52,902 bases of DNA, taken from the NCBI GenBank assembly GCA_017483985.1, contig JAFUUB010000061.1:1-52902 (forward strand), given 5' to 3'. The stretch comes from Bacteroidales bacterium. Lineage in GTDB: Bacteria; Bacteroidota; Bacteroidia; Bacteroidales; UBA932. Positions 41,609-51,325 of the stretch are shown one piece after another (the first letter of the stretch is position 1; each line of letters begins with the position of its first letter). The notes beneath the pieces were generated by a model. That model was not told where the DNA came from and ran no database searches. It worked only from the letters and a program-made list of their open reading frames with translations. The translations under genes and the position numbers were made by a program.

Positions 41609-44600
41609 CTAGTCGGCGCGGAGCACTCCGGCAAAACCGTCGTTGGCGCGGTAGTGGGGCGCGTAGAGGGATTCGATCGAGACGACGGGGGCGCTGAATA
41701 CGCCGGCCTGGGTCACGAAGAATTCCTCGCGGACGGTCGTCTTCTCCTCCGGATAGGTATCGAAATAGAAATCCGTATGGTCGGAGCGGACATCCCGGTA
41801 GCCCTGCGGCGTGAAGGACCAGCCGCCATCGATGCGGAGCGCGGCGATGCCCCAGCCATAGTGGCCGGAAAGTTGGTCGACCGGTCGCAGCAACGCCTCA
41901 CGCGGAGCGGACAACTTGACAAAGCTGCGGTTCTCCGCATTCCAGACCTGATATTCCGCCCGGATCCGGTCGCCCACCTTCAACGGAGCGCCCGGCCGGA
42001 TCTCCTCCCACTGCAGGACGGTCCGGTTCTGCTCTTCCGTCCGGTCGTTGTATTTCTCCTCAACGCCCGCAGCCCGGAAGAACTTCCGCACGATCGTAAA
42101 CCCATTGCCAGCCGCCAGGATCTCTTCGAACGGCTTCTCATACGTCTGCTGCATCAGGATGACCCGGGTCTGCTTCACGTCCGCGGAACCCTGCATCACG
42201 CTATGGATCGCATCCACGAAAGCCGGATCCGTATCCCAATGCTGGGTCTCCTTCTGCAACATGAGCCAGAGACGGATCCCATCCGCCACGGCGACAGGAT
42301 CCGCGAAGGCGCCCGTCAAGGTCAGACCCGTGGCACGCACCGCCGAAGCCGGCAGGCCGGAAAGCAGGTCGCAAAGCATCGAATGGGCATAGGCCTCACT
42401 CTCCAGCAGCCCCCGGAACGGCATGACGGCATTCGGATAATACATTCCGCCGTCCGGATGCTCCACCGCATACTCCAGCAGGCTCACCGCATCTGCATGC
42501 AACGAGTTACGCAGCCGGTTCTCAGCGCCCAGCGTGACCCCCCAGGCCTTGGCCAGGGCGATGCCGTCCGCGTTGGCGACCAGATTCTGCAGCGTCCGCA
42601 GCCGGCGGGCCTTGGCCAGGATCTGGCCGCTCAGCCCCCGTTCCTTCTTCGGGACCAGATAGTCGGAAACATATTTCTTGAACTCCTTCATCCGCTTGTT
42701 GAACACCGTCGAAGAGCCGGAAGGCTTCACGTCAAAGGCGACGGCAGGATAATACGAACGGACAAAGAGATACTGGCTGACAGAAAGGCCGCCGCACCAG
42801 AAGGGCCATTCATGGTCAAACTGATTGCGGTCCAGGAACGTCACCGCCTTTTCCAGGGAGTTGATGCGGCCCGGCAGCAGGCCCAGCGCCTCCAGCTTGG
42901 CGAACCGCTCCAGCAACACGGCCGTAATCATCGGAGAAGACTTCATTCCCTCGAACCAGGCGAAGCCGCCATCCCCGTTCTGGCAGGCCAGGATCTGCTC
43001 CTGCAGTTTCTCCGTCGGGGTCTCGGGCTCGAAAACGACACCCATCGATCCGGCCAGCAGCCGGACATACAGGGCCTCGCTCAGCGACAGGACATCGCGG
43101 CCGTCCGGTTCTACCTTCGAAGGCAGGGCTTCCCGGACCATATCGATGATGGAAATTTCCTTGTACTCAGCACCGTAGCCCGAAGTATTCACAAAGGCGG
43201 CACGCAGCCGGGCGACCAGCGCCTCCTTGTCCATGCCGGCGAGCAGCACGGCGGAATGGGCTTCGGTCAGCGTCTGGAGGGCCGGCCGGACCGGAACGGT
43301 CAGGAACAGGCCATCGGACACGGAACCGCAGACATAGGAAGCCTGGATACCCAGCATCCCCGCGGACGCCAGCGCCGGATCCACGTCGATCTCATAGGAA
43401 ACCGACTCCGTCGCCCCGTCTGCCAGCAGCGGAACCGGCGCCGACAACGTCTTGAAAGGAACAGAATTCCGGTCGGAAGAAGCAAACAGCCGCAGGACCA
43501 TCTGACCGCCGGACAGGTCACGACCGGCGCTGCTGGTCACCGACACGGCGACCCGGTACTTATCCCCCGCATAGAGGTACTTCGGCTCGACGATGGCCAC
43601 CTTTACCGGCGTGGTCACGACCATTTCCTGCCGGACCAGGGCATTCCGCATCGAAGGGTCATGGGCAAAGACCGACACGTAATAGGTCGACAATTTGTCC
43701 GATGTCGAGAAGGTAAAGGAAATCTTTCCATCCGCATCGGACCGCAGGAAAGGCTGGAAAGTCAGGGCGGCCTCGAACCGTTCGCGGATCGGGACATCGG
43801 CACCGAGATCCGCGGCAGCCTCTTCGTCGATGGCATCGAACATGACGCCGTTGGCCGCCATCGGCGCCTCGGCAGCCTCCTCCATGACCACCATATCCAC
43901 GGTCGCCGCGCTTTTGCTCATGCGGGCCCGGATGCCGTTCACGGCACCTGCCAGCCGGCCGCCCAGCGACTGCGGGGCTCCATAGCCCACGACCGCGACT
44001 TCCTCCAGTGCCTCTACATCCTCTTCCAGTACCACCCGCATGACGGATGTCGCAGGAACCCGGGCCTCGATGTAGCCGATGAAGAGGACCCGCAGCATCG
44101 TCCCGGCCGGGACATCCAGCACGAAGCGTCCGTCCATGTCCGTAACGACCCCGTCCGAAGCACCGTCCACCAGGACGGTTGCACCGATGACAGGTTCACC
44201 ATCCGCATCGACCACCACGCCGACGATCCGGCCCGGCTGCCCTACAGGCAGCGGAGCCACGAACTTCGGCGCATTCCGGTAGGGATCCACCCCCGTCACC
44301 GAGCCGGTCACGGAGTTGTAAGGCACCCAGGCCGGCGAGAACTGCTGCAGGTGGACGGTCGGCCAATGATTCGGTGCGATGGCATCGATGCTCTTGTCCC
44401 AAACCGCCGCTACGGCTTCTACGCCGAGCACGGTCTGCAGGGTGAAGGTATATTCTGTCCCGGGCTGGGTTTTGTCCGTAAAGGAAGAGAACGCCAGCGG
44501 CAGGTCCAGGGTCGTCCGGACCCGGTGGAACTCATGGTCGTATTCGATGGCCTCGCCATATTTGAAATAGAAGACATGGACCCGGACGGCCTCCGGCCAC

Positions 44601-47299
44601 GTTTCTTTGTATTCCCATTCCAACGTCTCGACGGAACCGGCCTTCCCACGCTCGCCAGCCAGATACAACTGCCTGGAATCCAGCACTTCCCGCGCACGCC
44701 CGAATACGGTCGCAATGGCCCATTCGGCGCCGTCGGCCGTACCCATGCGCACCCGGATCTTCTCCCCTTCCCGGACCTCGGACTTCCCGGACAAGAAGAA
44801 CCTCCGCACCGGTGCATCCAGCGCCTTGTCCTGGGGTCCGACCTTCAGGATCCGGCAGCGCCGGTCATCGCCGATCTCCTTGTCCGGCACCTTCGCCGCC
44901 ACCTGCAGGTCATACAGCCCGGAGGCGGGCAGCGCCAGGTCCACGACGGTTCCGGATTCCACGGTCCCGGTGGCCACGGTCCTGCCCGTTCCGTCCTGAA
45001 GGGTATACGAAACCGGCATCGGGACCTTGTCCCCTTCGGTGTTGCGGGCGGTCATTTCGACCCGGACCGTATCGGCATCCACCAGATAACGTTCGACGCT
45101 GTTTCCATACCGGTAGGGACGACGGGGACGGAATACCCGCTCCTGCCGCTCGTCCGCCGGAACGAACTCGCCGTCAGCCGCATTCAGCACTTCCAGGGAC
45201 ACTTCCACCTCGTCGGCCACCCAGACGCCGGTCTCGAAGTCGAGGGTCTCCCCCGTCGCATCCACCACCTTGACCGTCACGTCATGGTAGCCGGACTGCT
45301 GCGGGGTGAACCGCACGGAGAAGCCGCCGTCAGCCGCCGGTTCGACCGTCTGCTCGGAAATGACTTCCCCATACCGCAGGACCTGCGCCGTCACAGTCGC
45401 GCCGGACAGCGAATGGCCGGAATAGGACTTGATCTTGCCGCGGACCAGCGCCTCTTCACCAGGGAGGAAGAGCCGGTCGGAAGGTTCGAAGTCCAGGGTA
45501 AAGGTCGGCAGGACGAATTCGTCGACCCGCATCGAACGGGAGCCGATCTGGTCCTTGCCATGGAAGATATGCAGGGAGAAATAGCCGCCCCGCTGGCCTT
45601 TGGGAAGGGTGAATGAACCGGCGATGGAGCCGAATTCGTTGGTCTTCAGGATCTTTTTCTCAAGTTCATCGCCTTCGGCGTTGTGCAGCTGAACTTCCAG
45701 GGAAACGCCGGGGACCACGGCGGCCGACTTGCGAAGGTCACCTTTGAAATAGACGGCCTTGAACTGCAGGGTGTCGCCGGGATTGTAGGCCCCGCGGTCC
45801 AGGTAGATGTTGGTGTATTTACCTTCCTCATTCCATTCGCCGCTGTCCCGGTAGCCGCCGATGGAGACGTCCTCGCTCCGGCGCATCCGGCCGCCCTCGG
45901 ACAGCTCCGCCTGCAGGGAATAATAGACCCGCTGGTTGGAAAGCAGTTGTGCCATGGATGCCGGCAGGCGTGTAAAGCCGTCCAAAGACACCTGCTCCGT
46001 GGCCATGACCTTGTCCCCCTTCCGGAGGATCAGCCGGCACTGCTCCAACGGCTTGCCTGTCTCGAAATCAGTTACATAGAAAGCGAATCCATCCCGCTCG
46101 GTCCGGTGCGCCAGCGAAAGGGTATGGCTGCGCCAGGAAGCCTGGGAGGCCATCTTTCCATTTTCCGCCTCAACCGTATAGTCCCCGTCATCCAGACGCG
46201 GAAGGGCGACCGAGACCCGGTCCTGGGCATAGAAACTGCCCTTGGGATTGCGGACGGTCGGGAAGGACTTCACCACCGTTTTCCCCTGTCGGACCGTCAG
46301 CCCGGCCGAAGAGAGGTTGCGGAACAGGATCACGACGGAATCCGTCTTGACCGACACCGACAGGCTCTTGGCATTCAGCGTCTCAACGAGCTTGGCAACC
46401 CCTTCGCAGCCCCGGGCAATCCGGGCCTCGGACCCGGTCAGTTTCGCCTTGTCGGACAAATACTTCCGGCAGTCGGCCAGCAAGCCCTTGTAGTCATCGG
46501 ACTTCCCGCCGGTGCGGTTCAACTCCGAAAACCGCATCTGCAGCAGATCCTGCTTCGGCCAGAAGGCCACGGCACCCATGGAAGGGTCGGCCACCAGGGC
46601 CTCCAGCGCCTTTTTCCGGACTTCCTGGTCCGGCTGGCGGGCCGCCACATAATACCGCAGCGCCGGCCAGGCAGGATACCGCTCGCCGATCTCGGACTTC
46701 AGCATCGCATATACCTCATCTTTCGAAGGTTCCGCATAGGACATCTCGCGGCTGCGCAGCAGGTCCCACAGGACATATTCCCGGTCGTTCTGCACGAATT
46801 CCTTGAGCGCCCCGTCCAGGTAGCCGCCCAGATTGCGCCAGAATTCGGGATGGCGGGCCCGGGCGAAGCGGTCTCCCCGCTCCCGGACATATTCCCAACG
46901 CTCGTCGGAAGGTTTTCCGCCGAACTCGCCCATCCAGGTATAGGTCACGATGGGCTCGTCGAACTGCTCGACCAGGCGGCCGAATTCCTCCCGCGCAGCA
47001 TCGCGTTCTTTCCAGTTGCGGCGCTGGACAGCCCACACATATTGCCTGCCGGCGTCGTAGAAATCGGCCGGGAGATGCCGCTGCATCGCTTCGGTCCGGA
47101 TGGCCAGTAGCAGTTCCGCCTCCTTCTGGGGACGGTCCGCCTTGCGGGCCTTTTCGTATTCCGCCCATTGGCTGAGCAGGACGTGGCCGAGATGATCTGT
47201 CGTGGGATTCTGGGTCATAGGTTTTGCGGTCAGTTTTACGCTTGCGAGAGCGGCGAGGACAAGGGCCACCGCCGCGACAAAACGGGTTATCGTTTTCAT
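41609..47299 (-). CDS. Alpha-2-macroglobulin family protein with internal SusC-like domain
   Basis: The 1896-residue exported protein has a signal peptide (MKTITRFVAAVALVLAALAS) and a helical N-terminal region. MG-type beta domains follow (YLDRGAYNPGDTLQFKAVYF near residue 505, RVDEFVLPTFTLDFEPSD). An A2M bait/MG block comes next (RFEAALTFQPFLRSDADGKI and SDKLSTYYVSVFAHDPSM). Between these, residues about 1018-1065 form a carboxypeptidase-regulatory-like domain (GRIVGVVVDADGEPVIGATV), followed near 1097 by LEEVAVVGYG, the box found in SusC transporters. The CxEQ thioester seen in the first A2M is missing. It lies 10 bases after folC on the same strand. Role unknown; possibly an envelope stress or TonB-associated surface protein. 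Confidence 0.85.
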   Translation of the reverse strand: MKTITRFVAAVALVLAALASVKLTAKPMTQNPTTDHLGHVLLSQWAEYEKARKADRPQKEAELLLAIRTEAMQRHLPADFYDAGRQYVWAVQRRNWKERDAAREEFGRLVEQFDEPIVTYTWMGEFGGKPSDERWEYVRERGDRFARARHPEFWRNLGGYLDGALKEFVQNDREYVLWDLLRSREMSYAEPSKDEVYAMLKSEIGERYPAWPALRYYVAARQPDQEVRKKALEALVADPSMGAVAFWPKQDLLQMRFSELNRTGGKSDDYKGLLADCRKYLSDKAKLTGSEARIARGCEGVAKLVETLNAKSLSVSVKTDSVVILFRNLSSAGLTVRQGKTVVKSFPTVRNPKGSFYAQDRVSVALPRLDDGDYTVEAENGKMASQASWRSHTLSLAHRTERDGFAFYVTDFETGKPLEQCRLILRKGDKVMATEQVSLDGFTRLPASMAQLLSNQRVYYSLQAELSEGGRMRRSEDVSIGGYRDSGEWNEEGKYTNIYLDRGAYNPGDTLQFKAVYFKGDLRKSAAVVPGVSLEVQLHNAEGDELEKKILKTNEFGSIAGSFTLPKGQRGGYFSLHIFHGKDQIGSRSMRVDEFVLPTFTLDFEPSDRLFLPGEEALVRGKIKSYSGHSLSGATVTAQVLRYGEVISEQTVEPAADGGFSVRFTPQQSGYHDVTVKVVDATGETLDFETGVWVADEVEVSLEVLNAADGEFVPADERQERVFRPRRPYRYGNSVERYLVDADTVRVEMTARNTEGDKVPMPVSYTLQDGTGRTVATGTVESGTVVDLALPASGLYDLQVAAKVPDKEIGDDRRCRILKVGPQDKALDAPVRRFFLSGKSEVREGEKIRVRMGTADGAEWAIATVFGRAREVLDSRQLYLAGERGKAGSVETLEWEYKETWPEAVRVHVFYFKYGEAIEYDHEFHRVRTTLDLPLAFSSFTDKTQPGTEYTFTLQTVLGVEAVAAVWDKSIDAIAPNHWPTVHLQQFSPAWVPYNSVTGSVTGVDPYRNAPKFVAPLPVGQPGRIVGVVVDADGEPVIGATVLVDGASDGVVTDMDGRFVLDVPAGTMLRVLFIGYIEARVPATSVMRVVLEEDVEALEEVAVVGYGAPQSLGGRLAGAVNGIRARMSKSAATVDMVVMEEAAEAPMAANGVMFDAIDEEAAADLGADVPIRERFEAALTFQPFLRSDADGKISFTFSTSDKLSTYYVSVFAHDPSMRNALVRQEMVVTTPVKVAIVEPKYLYAGDKYRVAVSVTSSAGRDLSGGQMVLRLFASSDRNSVPFKTLSAPVPLLADGATESVSYEIDVDPALASAGMLGIQASYVCGSVSDGLFLTVPVRPALQTLTEAHSAVLLAGMDKEALVARLRAAFVNTSGYGAEYKEISIIDMVREALPSKVEPDGRDVLSLSEALYVRLLAGSMGVVFEPETPTEKLQEQILACQNGDGGFAWFEGMKSSPMITAVLLERFAKLEALGLLPGRINSLEKAVTFLDRNQFDHEWPFWCGGLSVSQYLFVRSYYPAVAFDVKPSGSSTVFNKRMKEFKKYVSDYLVPKKERGLSGQILAKARRLRTLQNLVANADGIALAKAWGVTLGAENRLRNSLHADAVSLLEYAVEHPDGGMYYPNAVMPFRGLLESEAYAHSMLCDLLSGLPASAVRATGLTLTGAFADPVAVADGIRLWLMLQKETQHWDTDPAFVDAIHSVMQGSADVKQTRVILMQQTYEKPFEEILAAGNGFTIVRKFFRAAGVEEKYNDRTEEQNRTVLQWEEIRPGAPLKVGDRIRAEYQVWNAENRSFVKLSAPREALLRPVDQLSGHYGWGIAALRIDGGWSFTPQGYRDVRSDHTDFYFDTYPEEKTTVREEFFVTQAGVFSAPVVSIESLYAPHYRANDGFAGVLRAD

Positions 47300-47309
47300 G
47301 GTAAGTATC

Positions 47310-48659
47310 TTATCGGCCTTGCCGGCTTGCAGAGAAGCAAGGCACGGCTTCCGTTACTGCAAAAGTGCTGCCACCGATGTAGATCAGCGGTTTTCCCTGC
47401 GGATTCCAGGTCTGCGCGGCCAGGTTCACGGCCATCCCGACGGCATCCCGCACCCGGTCGCAGGCATACAGGCGTCCGGTTCCGGCACCCTGGGAGCGAA
47501 GGTAGGCGGCATAGCGGTCAAGGATCTCGGCGGCCGGAAGGGCGCGGCGGTTCTGCGGGGTGGTAAAGATATACGTGGCGTTGCGGGGCATCAGCGGCAG
47601 GATCGCATCGAGGTCCTTATCGGCCATGATGCCGTAGACGATGATCAGCGAGGAATATTCGCCGCCTTCGAGCAGCGACTCGAGCTGGGCGAAATTGTAC
47701 TTCAGGGCGGCCGCGTTGTGGCCGATGTCGCACAGCACGTCGGGCTGGACGCTGATCCGTTCCCAGCGGCCGTGGAAATCCATCCGGGCGGCCGTGTGGA
47801 CCAGTCCGCCGACCAAGGCGGAATCATGGATACCCAGGATGTCCAGGGCCGTCAGGACCGTGCGCAGGTTCTTGGCCTGGGCCGCACCCTGCAGGTCCAT
47901 CCGCCGGAGGATATCCTCGTGTTCCTCCCAGAACGGAGGAAATTCATTCTCAGCGATATAAAGGTCCGAATCCGTCTCCATGGCCCTGCCTGTGAAGACC
48001 GGCAGCGTCTCGGGAAGCACTTCCCCGACCAGGGCGGGGACGCCGGGCTTGAAAATGCCGGCCTTCTCCGCCGCGACGGCCTCCAGCGTATGCCCCAGCA
48101 GGTCGCAGTGGTCCAGGCCGATGCTGGTCACGATGCCCAGGTCCGGGGTGATGATGTTGGTGCTGTCCAGCCGGCCGCCCAGGCCGACTTCGATCACGGC
48201 GACATCCACCTTCTCGGTCTCGAACCATTGGAAGGCCATGGCGGTCGTGATCTCGAAGAACGACAGGTCCAGGGCCTCGAAATCCGCCTTCCACCGCAGG
48301 ATGAAATCGAGCACGAATTCCTTGGATACCAAGTGGGTGACATTCCCCTGACCGGTCGAAGCGTCCGCCACGCGCATCCGTTCGCGGAAATCCAGGATGT
48401 GCGGCGAAGTGTACAAGCCGACCTTCAGCCCGCAGGCGGACAAGGCCGAGGCCAGCAGGTTGGCCACGGAGCCCTTGCCGTTGGTCCCGGCGACGTGGAT
48501 CGTGCGGTAGGACCGGTGGGGATTGCCCAGCCGGTCGTCAAAGGTCCGCATCCGGTCCAGCCCCGGCTTGTAGGCCTCGCCGAACGAAGCGGTCTGGACT
48601 GACGGAAACCGTTGGAACAAAGCACTTATTTCGGCGGAATATTGCTCTTCGAAGGTCAT
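47310..48659 (-). CDS. folC: Folylpolyglutamate synthase / dihydrofolate synthase
   Basis: FolC adds glutamate to dihydropteroate and to folates in the cytoplasm. I chose the ATG at 48659 (449 residues, MTFEEQYSAEISALFQRFPS); the frame runs seven codons further upstream. The Mur-ligase-type ATP site THVAGTNGKGS-like HVAGTNGKGSVANLLASAL lies near residue 61. The LYTSPHILDFRERMRV, FFEITTAMAFQWF and VIEVGLGGRLDSTN segments are all present, as is the C-terminal domain with DIGHNAAALKYNF. It precedes the A2M gene by 10 bases, an unusual partner. Overlapping divergent promoters lie upstream. Confidence 0.96.
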   Translation of the reverse strand: MTFEEQYSAEISALFQRFPSVQTASFGEAYKPGLDRMRTFDDRLGNPHRSYRTIHVAGTNGKGSVANLLASALSACGLKVGLYTSPHILDFRERMRVADASTGQGNVTHLVSKEFVLDFILRWKADFEALDLSFFEITTAMAFQWFETEKVDVAVIEVGLGGRLDSTNIITPDLGIVTSIGLDHCDLLGHTLEAVAAEKAGIFKPGVPALVGEVLPETLPVFTGRAMETDSDLYIAENEFPPFWEEHEDILRRMDLQGAAQAKNLRTVLTALDILGIHDSALVGGLVHTAARMDFHGRWERISVQPDVLCDIGHNAAALKYNFAQLESLLEGGEYSSLIIVYGIMADKDLDAILPLMPRNATYIFTTPQNRRALPAAEILDRYAAYLRSQGAGTGRLYACDRVRDAVGMAVNLAAQTWNPQGKPLIYIGGSTFAVTEAVPCFSASRQGR

Positions 48660-48663
48660 TTTT

Positions 48664-48695
48664 TTTGAACTTGCGGTCAAATTTACTTATTTTTG
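48664..48695 (+). promoter_or_regulatory. Promoter of the AIRS-like gene
   Basis: TTTG (48664-48667), a 20-base spacer and TATTTTTG (48688-48695) match the consensus. A minus-strand TAAATTTG (48678-48685), a candidate for folC, sits back-to-back with it, so the two promoters may compete. Confidence 0.75.
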
Positions 48696-48716
48696 AGGAC
48701 ACATAAAAGGATTGTT

Positions 48717-49844
48717 ATGAAGGAAAACGCATCGGCTTTGTATTCGAAATATGTGATCGACGGCCTCCGGATGGAGGTGACTCCCGGTCAGATGCTCGAT
48801 GCAGCCTGCGGGCAACAGTCTGTCCAAGAAGAATTTGAGCCCATCGTCGACGAACGGATGGACCCGGATCCCACGCCGGTTGTCTATGACAGCTACCGGA
48901 TCGGGGAATACCTGGAGAAGACCGCGGCAGCCCCTGCCCGGAAAGTCCCCGCCGCCTATGCGGATTCCTATACCCGCGGAGCCATCGCCCAGGCCCTGAT
49001 CGGTGCCATCTGGCGCGAAGGGCATTTCCGCCTGGACGACCTGCACGTCCACCTGGCCTGGAAATGGAACGAGGCCCCGGTCGGTGCCATGACCGGATTC
49101 TACGGTTCCGTCGAAGCCGCCTGCGACTATCTGGACGGCCTCGGCCTGCAGCTTTCCGGCTACAGCTTCACCCAGGCCCGCACCGATACCCTGACCGTCC
49201 GCTGCGGCCTGTCCAAGGCCAGCGAGCAACGCGCCTTGGATGAGGAAGATCCCATTTTCGAAGAACTCCCCTTCCGCACCCTGCGGCCCCGCTTCGGCAC
49301 CCGGCGCAAATGTCCCGCCCAACTGACGGGCAGCACCGATTCCTGGGTCATCTACATCCCCTTTGACACCTGCAGCTTCCGCCTCGGCGGTTCGCTGCTT
49401 TCGGAAGTCCTGGACAGCCCGGGCGGCAAGGCCCCGGACATCATGGAGCCGGACTACTTCATCGATTGCTACGAAGTGGTCCGCGAACTGGTCGAGGACG
49501 GGATCGTCCTGGCCGGGGAGACCGTCGGGGACGGCGGCCTGATGACGGCGCTCGGCCGTTTCTGCGGGGACATGGGACTGGCCACGGACCTGTCCGGCAT
49601 CGCCAACGCCTACGGGGAGAAGGACACGGTGCGGCTGCTGTTCGCCGAAGTGCCCGGGGTCCTCATCGAGATCCGGGACTATGATTTCGATTACATCGAC
49701 GCCGAACTGCTGCTGCAGGACGTCGCCTACTACCCGCTCGGCCGCCCCAACCGCAGCGGCCGCATCACGGTATCCGACACCGACGGGATCTCGGGCATCC
49801 TGAGTTCCCTGCTCAGCGAAGGAGCCGTGGAAGGAGAAGATTAA
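48717..49844 (+). CDS. AIR-synthase-like (PurM/PurL C-terminal-like) protein
   Basis: The 375-residue cytoplasmic product starts MKENASALYSKYVIDGLRME. The ATG at 48717 follows the promoter closely. The second half contains LAGETVGDGGLMTALGRFCG and VRLLFAEVPGVLIEIRDYD, which recall the PurM/PurL C-terminal domain ('HDVSDGGL..AL.E', '.LF.E..G..V'). The ATP-grasp-like and glutaminase parts of PurL are missing. It could be a degenerate FGAM-synthase relative with a regulatory role. It lies 17 bases before the PhoH gene and is probably cotranscribed with it. The family call is moderate. Confidence 0.55.
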   Translation: MKENASALYSKYVIDGLRMEVTPGQMLDAACGQQSVQEEFEPIVDERMDPDPTPVVYDSYRIGEYLEKTAAAPARKVPAAYADSYTRGAIAQALIGAIWREGHFRLDDLHVHLAWKWNEAPVGAMTGFYGSVEAACDYLDGLGLQLSGYSFTQARTDTLTVRCGLSKASEQRALDEEDPIFEELPFRTLRPRFGTRRKCPAQLTGSTDSWVIYIPFDTCSFRLGGSLLSEVLDSPGGKAPDIMEPDYFIDCYEVVRELVEDGIVLAGETVGDGGLMTALGRFCGDMGLATDLSGIANAYGEKDTVRLLFAEVPGVLIEIRDYDFDYIDAELLLQDVAYYPLGRPNRSGRITVSDTDGISGILSSLLSEGAVEGED

Positions 49845-49861
49845 TTATTACACGAAACGAT

Positions 49862-51235
49862 ATGCCAACCTACGCCAACGTTCCGGCCAAGGGCCGCAAA
49901 GGCAGGCAGCCCAAGATCTTCGTGCTTGACACGAACATCATCCTGCATGATTACAAGGCCATCGGCAAGTTCCAGGACAATGACGTCGTCATCCCGATCG
50001 CCGTCATCGAAGAGCTGGACAAATTCAAGAAAGGCAATGACGCCCTCAGCTACAATGCCCGCGGATTCATGCGGAGCATCGACAAACTGACCGACGGGAA
50101 ACTGTTCGGGAAAGCCGGTGTGCCGCTGGGAAAGAACCGGGGCAATATCAAGATCGAGCCTAACCATCCCTTCCCCGAGGAACTCAAGGACCTGTTCAAG
50201 GACGACACCCAGGACCACCGGATCCTGGCGACGGCCATCTGGGTACGCGAGAACAACCCGGGACGGTTCACGGCCCTGGTCACCAAGGACATCAACCTGC
50301 GGATGAAAGCGAAGGCCGTCGGCATGGAGGCCCAGGACTACCTGACCGACCGGGTCGAGGAAGCCCGGATCGAGAATGCGCAGAAAGAGCTGCAGGTCAT
50401 TGACGACATGCCCTCCGACATCCTCCAGAAACTCGCCTACGGTCCCGAAGGCGCCGTTGCCTGGCAGGACCTGTTCCGCTCGGAACCGGCGCCGAACCAG
50501 CTGTACAAGTTCACCTGGTCCGGCGAGACCCTGTGCGCCCGCTACGACGCCCTCCGCGGCAGGATCACGTCGGTCCGCAAGAAAGAGGCCTATGGCATCC
50601 GGCCGCGCAACGACGAGCAGCGGTTCGCCCTGGACGCCTGCCTCAACCCTGAGATCCAGCTCGTTTCCCTGACCGGCGGCGCCGGTACCGGCAAGACCCT
50701 CATCGCCCTGGCGGCCGCCCTGGAACAGGCCCGGGACTATGACCAGATCATCCTGTCCCGTCCGACGGTCATCCTCGGCAACCAGGAGATCGGCTTCCTG
50801 CCGGGCGACGAAAAGACCAAGATGTCGCCGTTCCTCCAGCCGCTGATGGACAACCTGGGCGTCATCAAGTCCCAGTTCCGTCCCTCCAGCAAGGAAGCCC
50901 TCCGGCTGGACGGCTTCCTCAAGGACGAGAAGCTCCTCATCACCCCGCTGGCCTACATCCGCGGCCGAAGCCTCGGCAAGGCCTTCTTCATCATCGACGA
51001 GGCCCAGAACCTGACCCCGCACGAGGTCAAGACCATCATCACCCGCGCCGGCGAAGGCACGAAGATGGTCTTTACGGGCGACATTTTCCAGATCGACCAG
51101 CCCTACCTCGACCAGTGGAGCAACGGCCTGACGCACCTGGGCGAGAAGATGGCCGGGCAGCGGCTCTTCCAGCATGTCTTCCTACGGAAGGGAGAACGCA
51201 GCGAATTGTCCGAAATCGCTGCAAAGTTGTTATAA
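49862..51235 (+). CDS. PIN-PhoH fusion ATPase (PhoH2-like)
   Basis: The 457-residue protein combines an N-terminal PIN RNase domain (FVLDTNIILHDYKAIG, Asp23; VIEELDKFKKG) with a C-terminal PhoH ATPase. The ATPase has the P-loop GGAGTGKT at residues 272-279, Walker B FIIDEAQNLT near 380 and the family segments LGNQEIGFLPGDEKTKMSPF and MVFTGDIFQIDQPYLD. PhoH2-type proteins act as RNA helicase/RNases in other bacteria. It is in the same transcription unit as the AIRS-like gene. Although related to VapC toxins by its PIN domain, no antitoxin gene is adjacent. Confidence 0.94.
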   Translation: MPTYANVPAKGRKGRQPKIFVLDTNIILHDYKAIGKFQDNDVVIPIAVIEELDKFKKGNDALSYNARGFMRSIDKLTDGKLFGKAGVPLGKNRGNIKIEPNHPFPEELKDLFKDDTQDHRILATAIWVRENNPGRFTALVTKDINLRMKAKAVGMEAQDYLTDRVEEARIENAQKELQVIDDMPSDILQKLAYGPEGAVAWQDLFRSEPAPNQLYKFTWSGETLCARYDALRGRITSVRKKEAYGIRPRNDEQRFALDACLNPEIQLVSLTGGAGTGKTLIALAAALEQARDYDQIILSRPTVILGNQEIGFLPGDEKTKMSPFLQPLMDNLGVIKSQFRPSSKEALRLDGFLKDEKLLITPLAYIRGRSLGKAFFIIDEAQNLTPHEVKTIITRAGEGTKMVFTGDIFQIDQPYLDQWSNGLTHLGEKMAGQRLFQHVFLRKGERSELSEIAAKLL

Positions 51236-51259
51236 ATCGGAATATTATTCTTAATTTTG
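51227..51259 (+). promoter_or_regulatory. Candidate promoter of ppdK
   Basis: TTG (51227-51229), a 22-base spacer and TAATTTTG (51252-51259) lie 66 bases before the ppdK ATG. The spacer is slightly long. Confidence 0.5.
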
Positions 51260-51325
51260 CGGATCGGAACGAAAGTCCCGTCCATTTTGAAACGAAACTA
51301 TCAATCTAAAAAACCGAAATAATCC

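Noticed and set aside
41654..45616. 1320-codon + strand frame opposite the second A2M gene
   Set aside because: Arg/Gly/His/Gln-biased antisense shadow without domains or signal.
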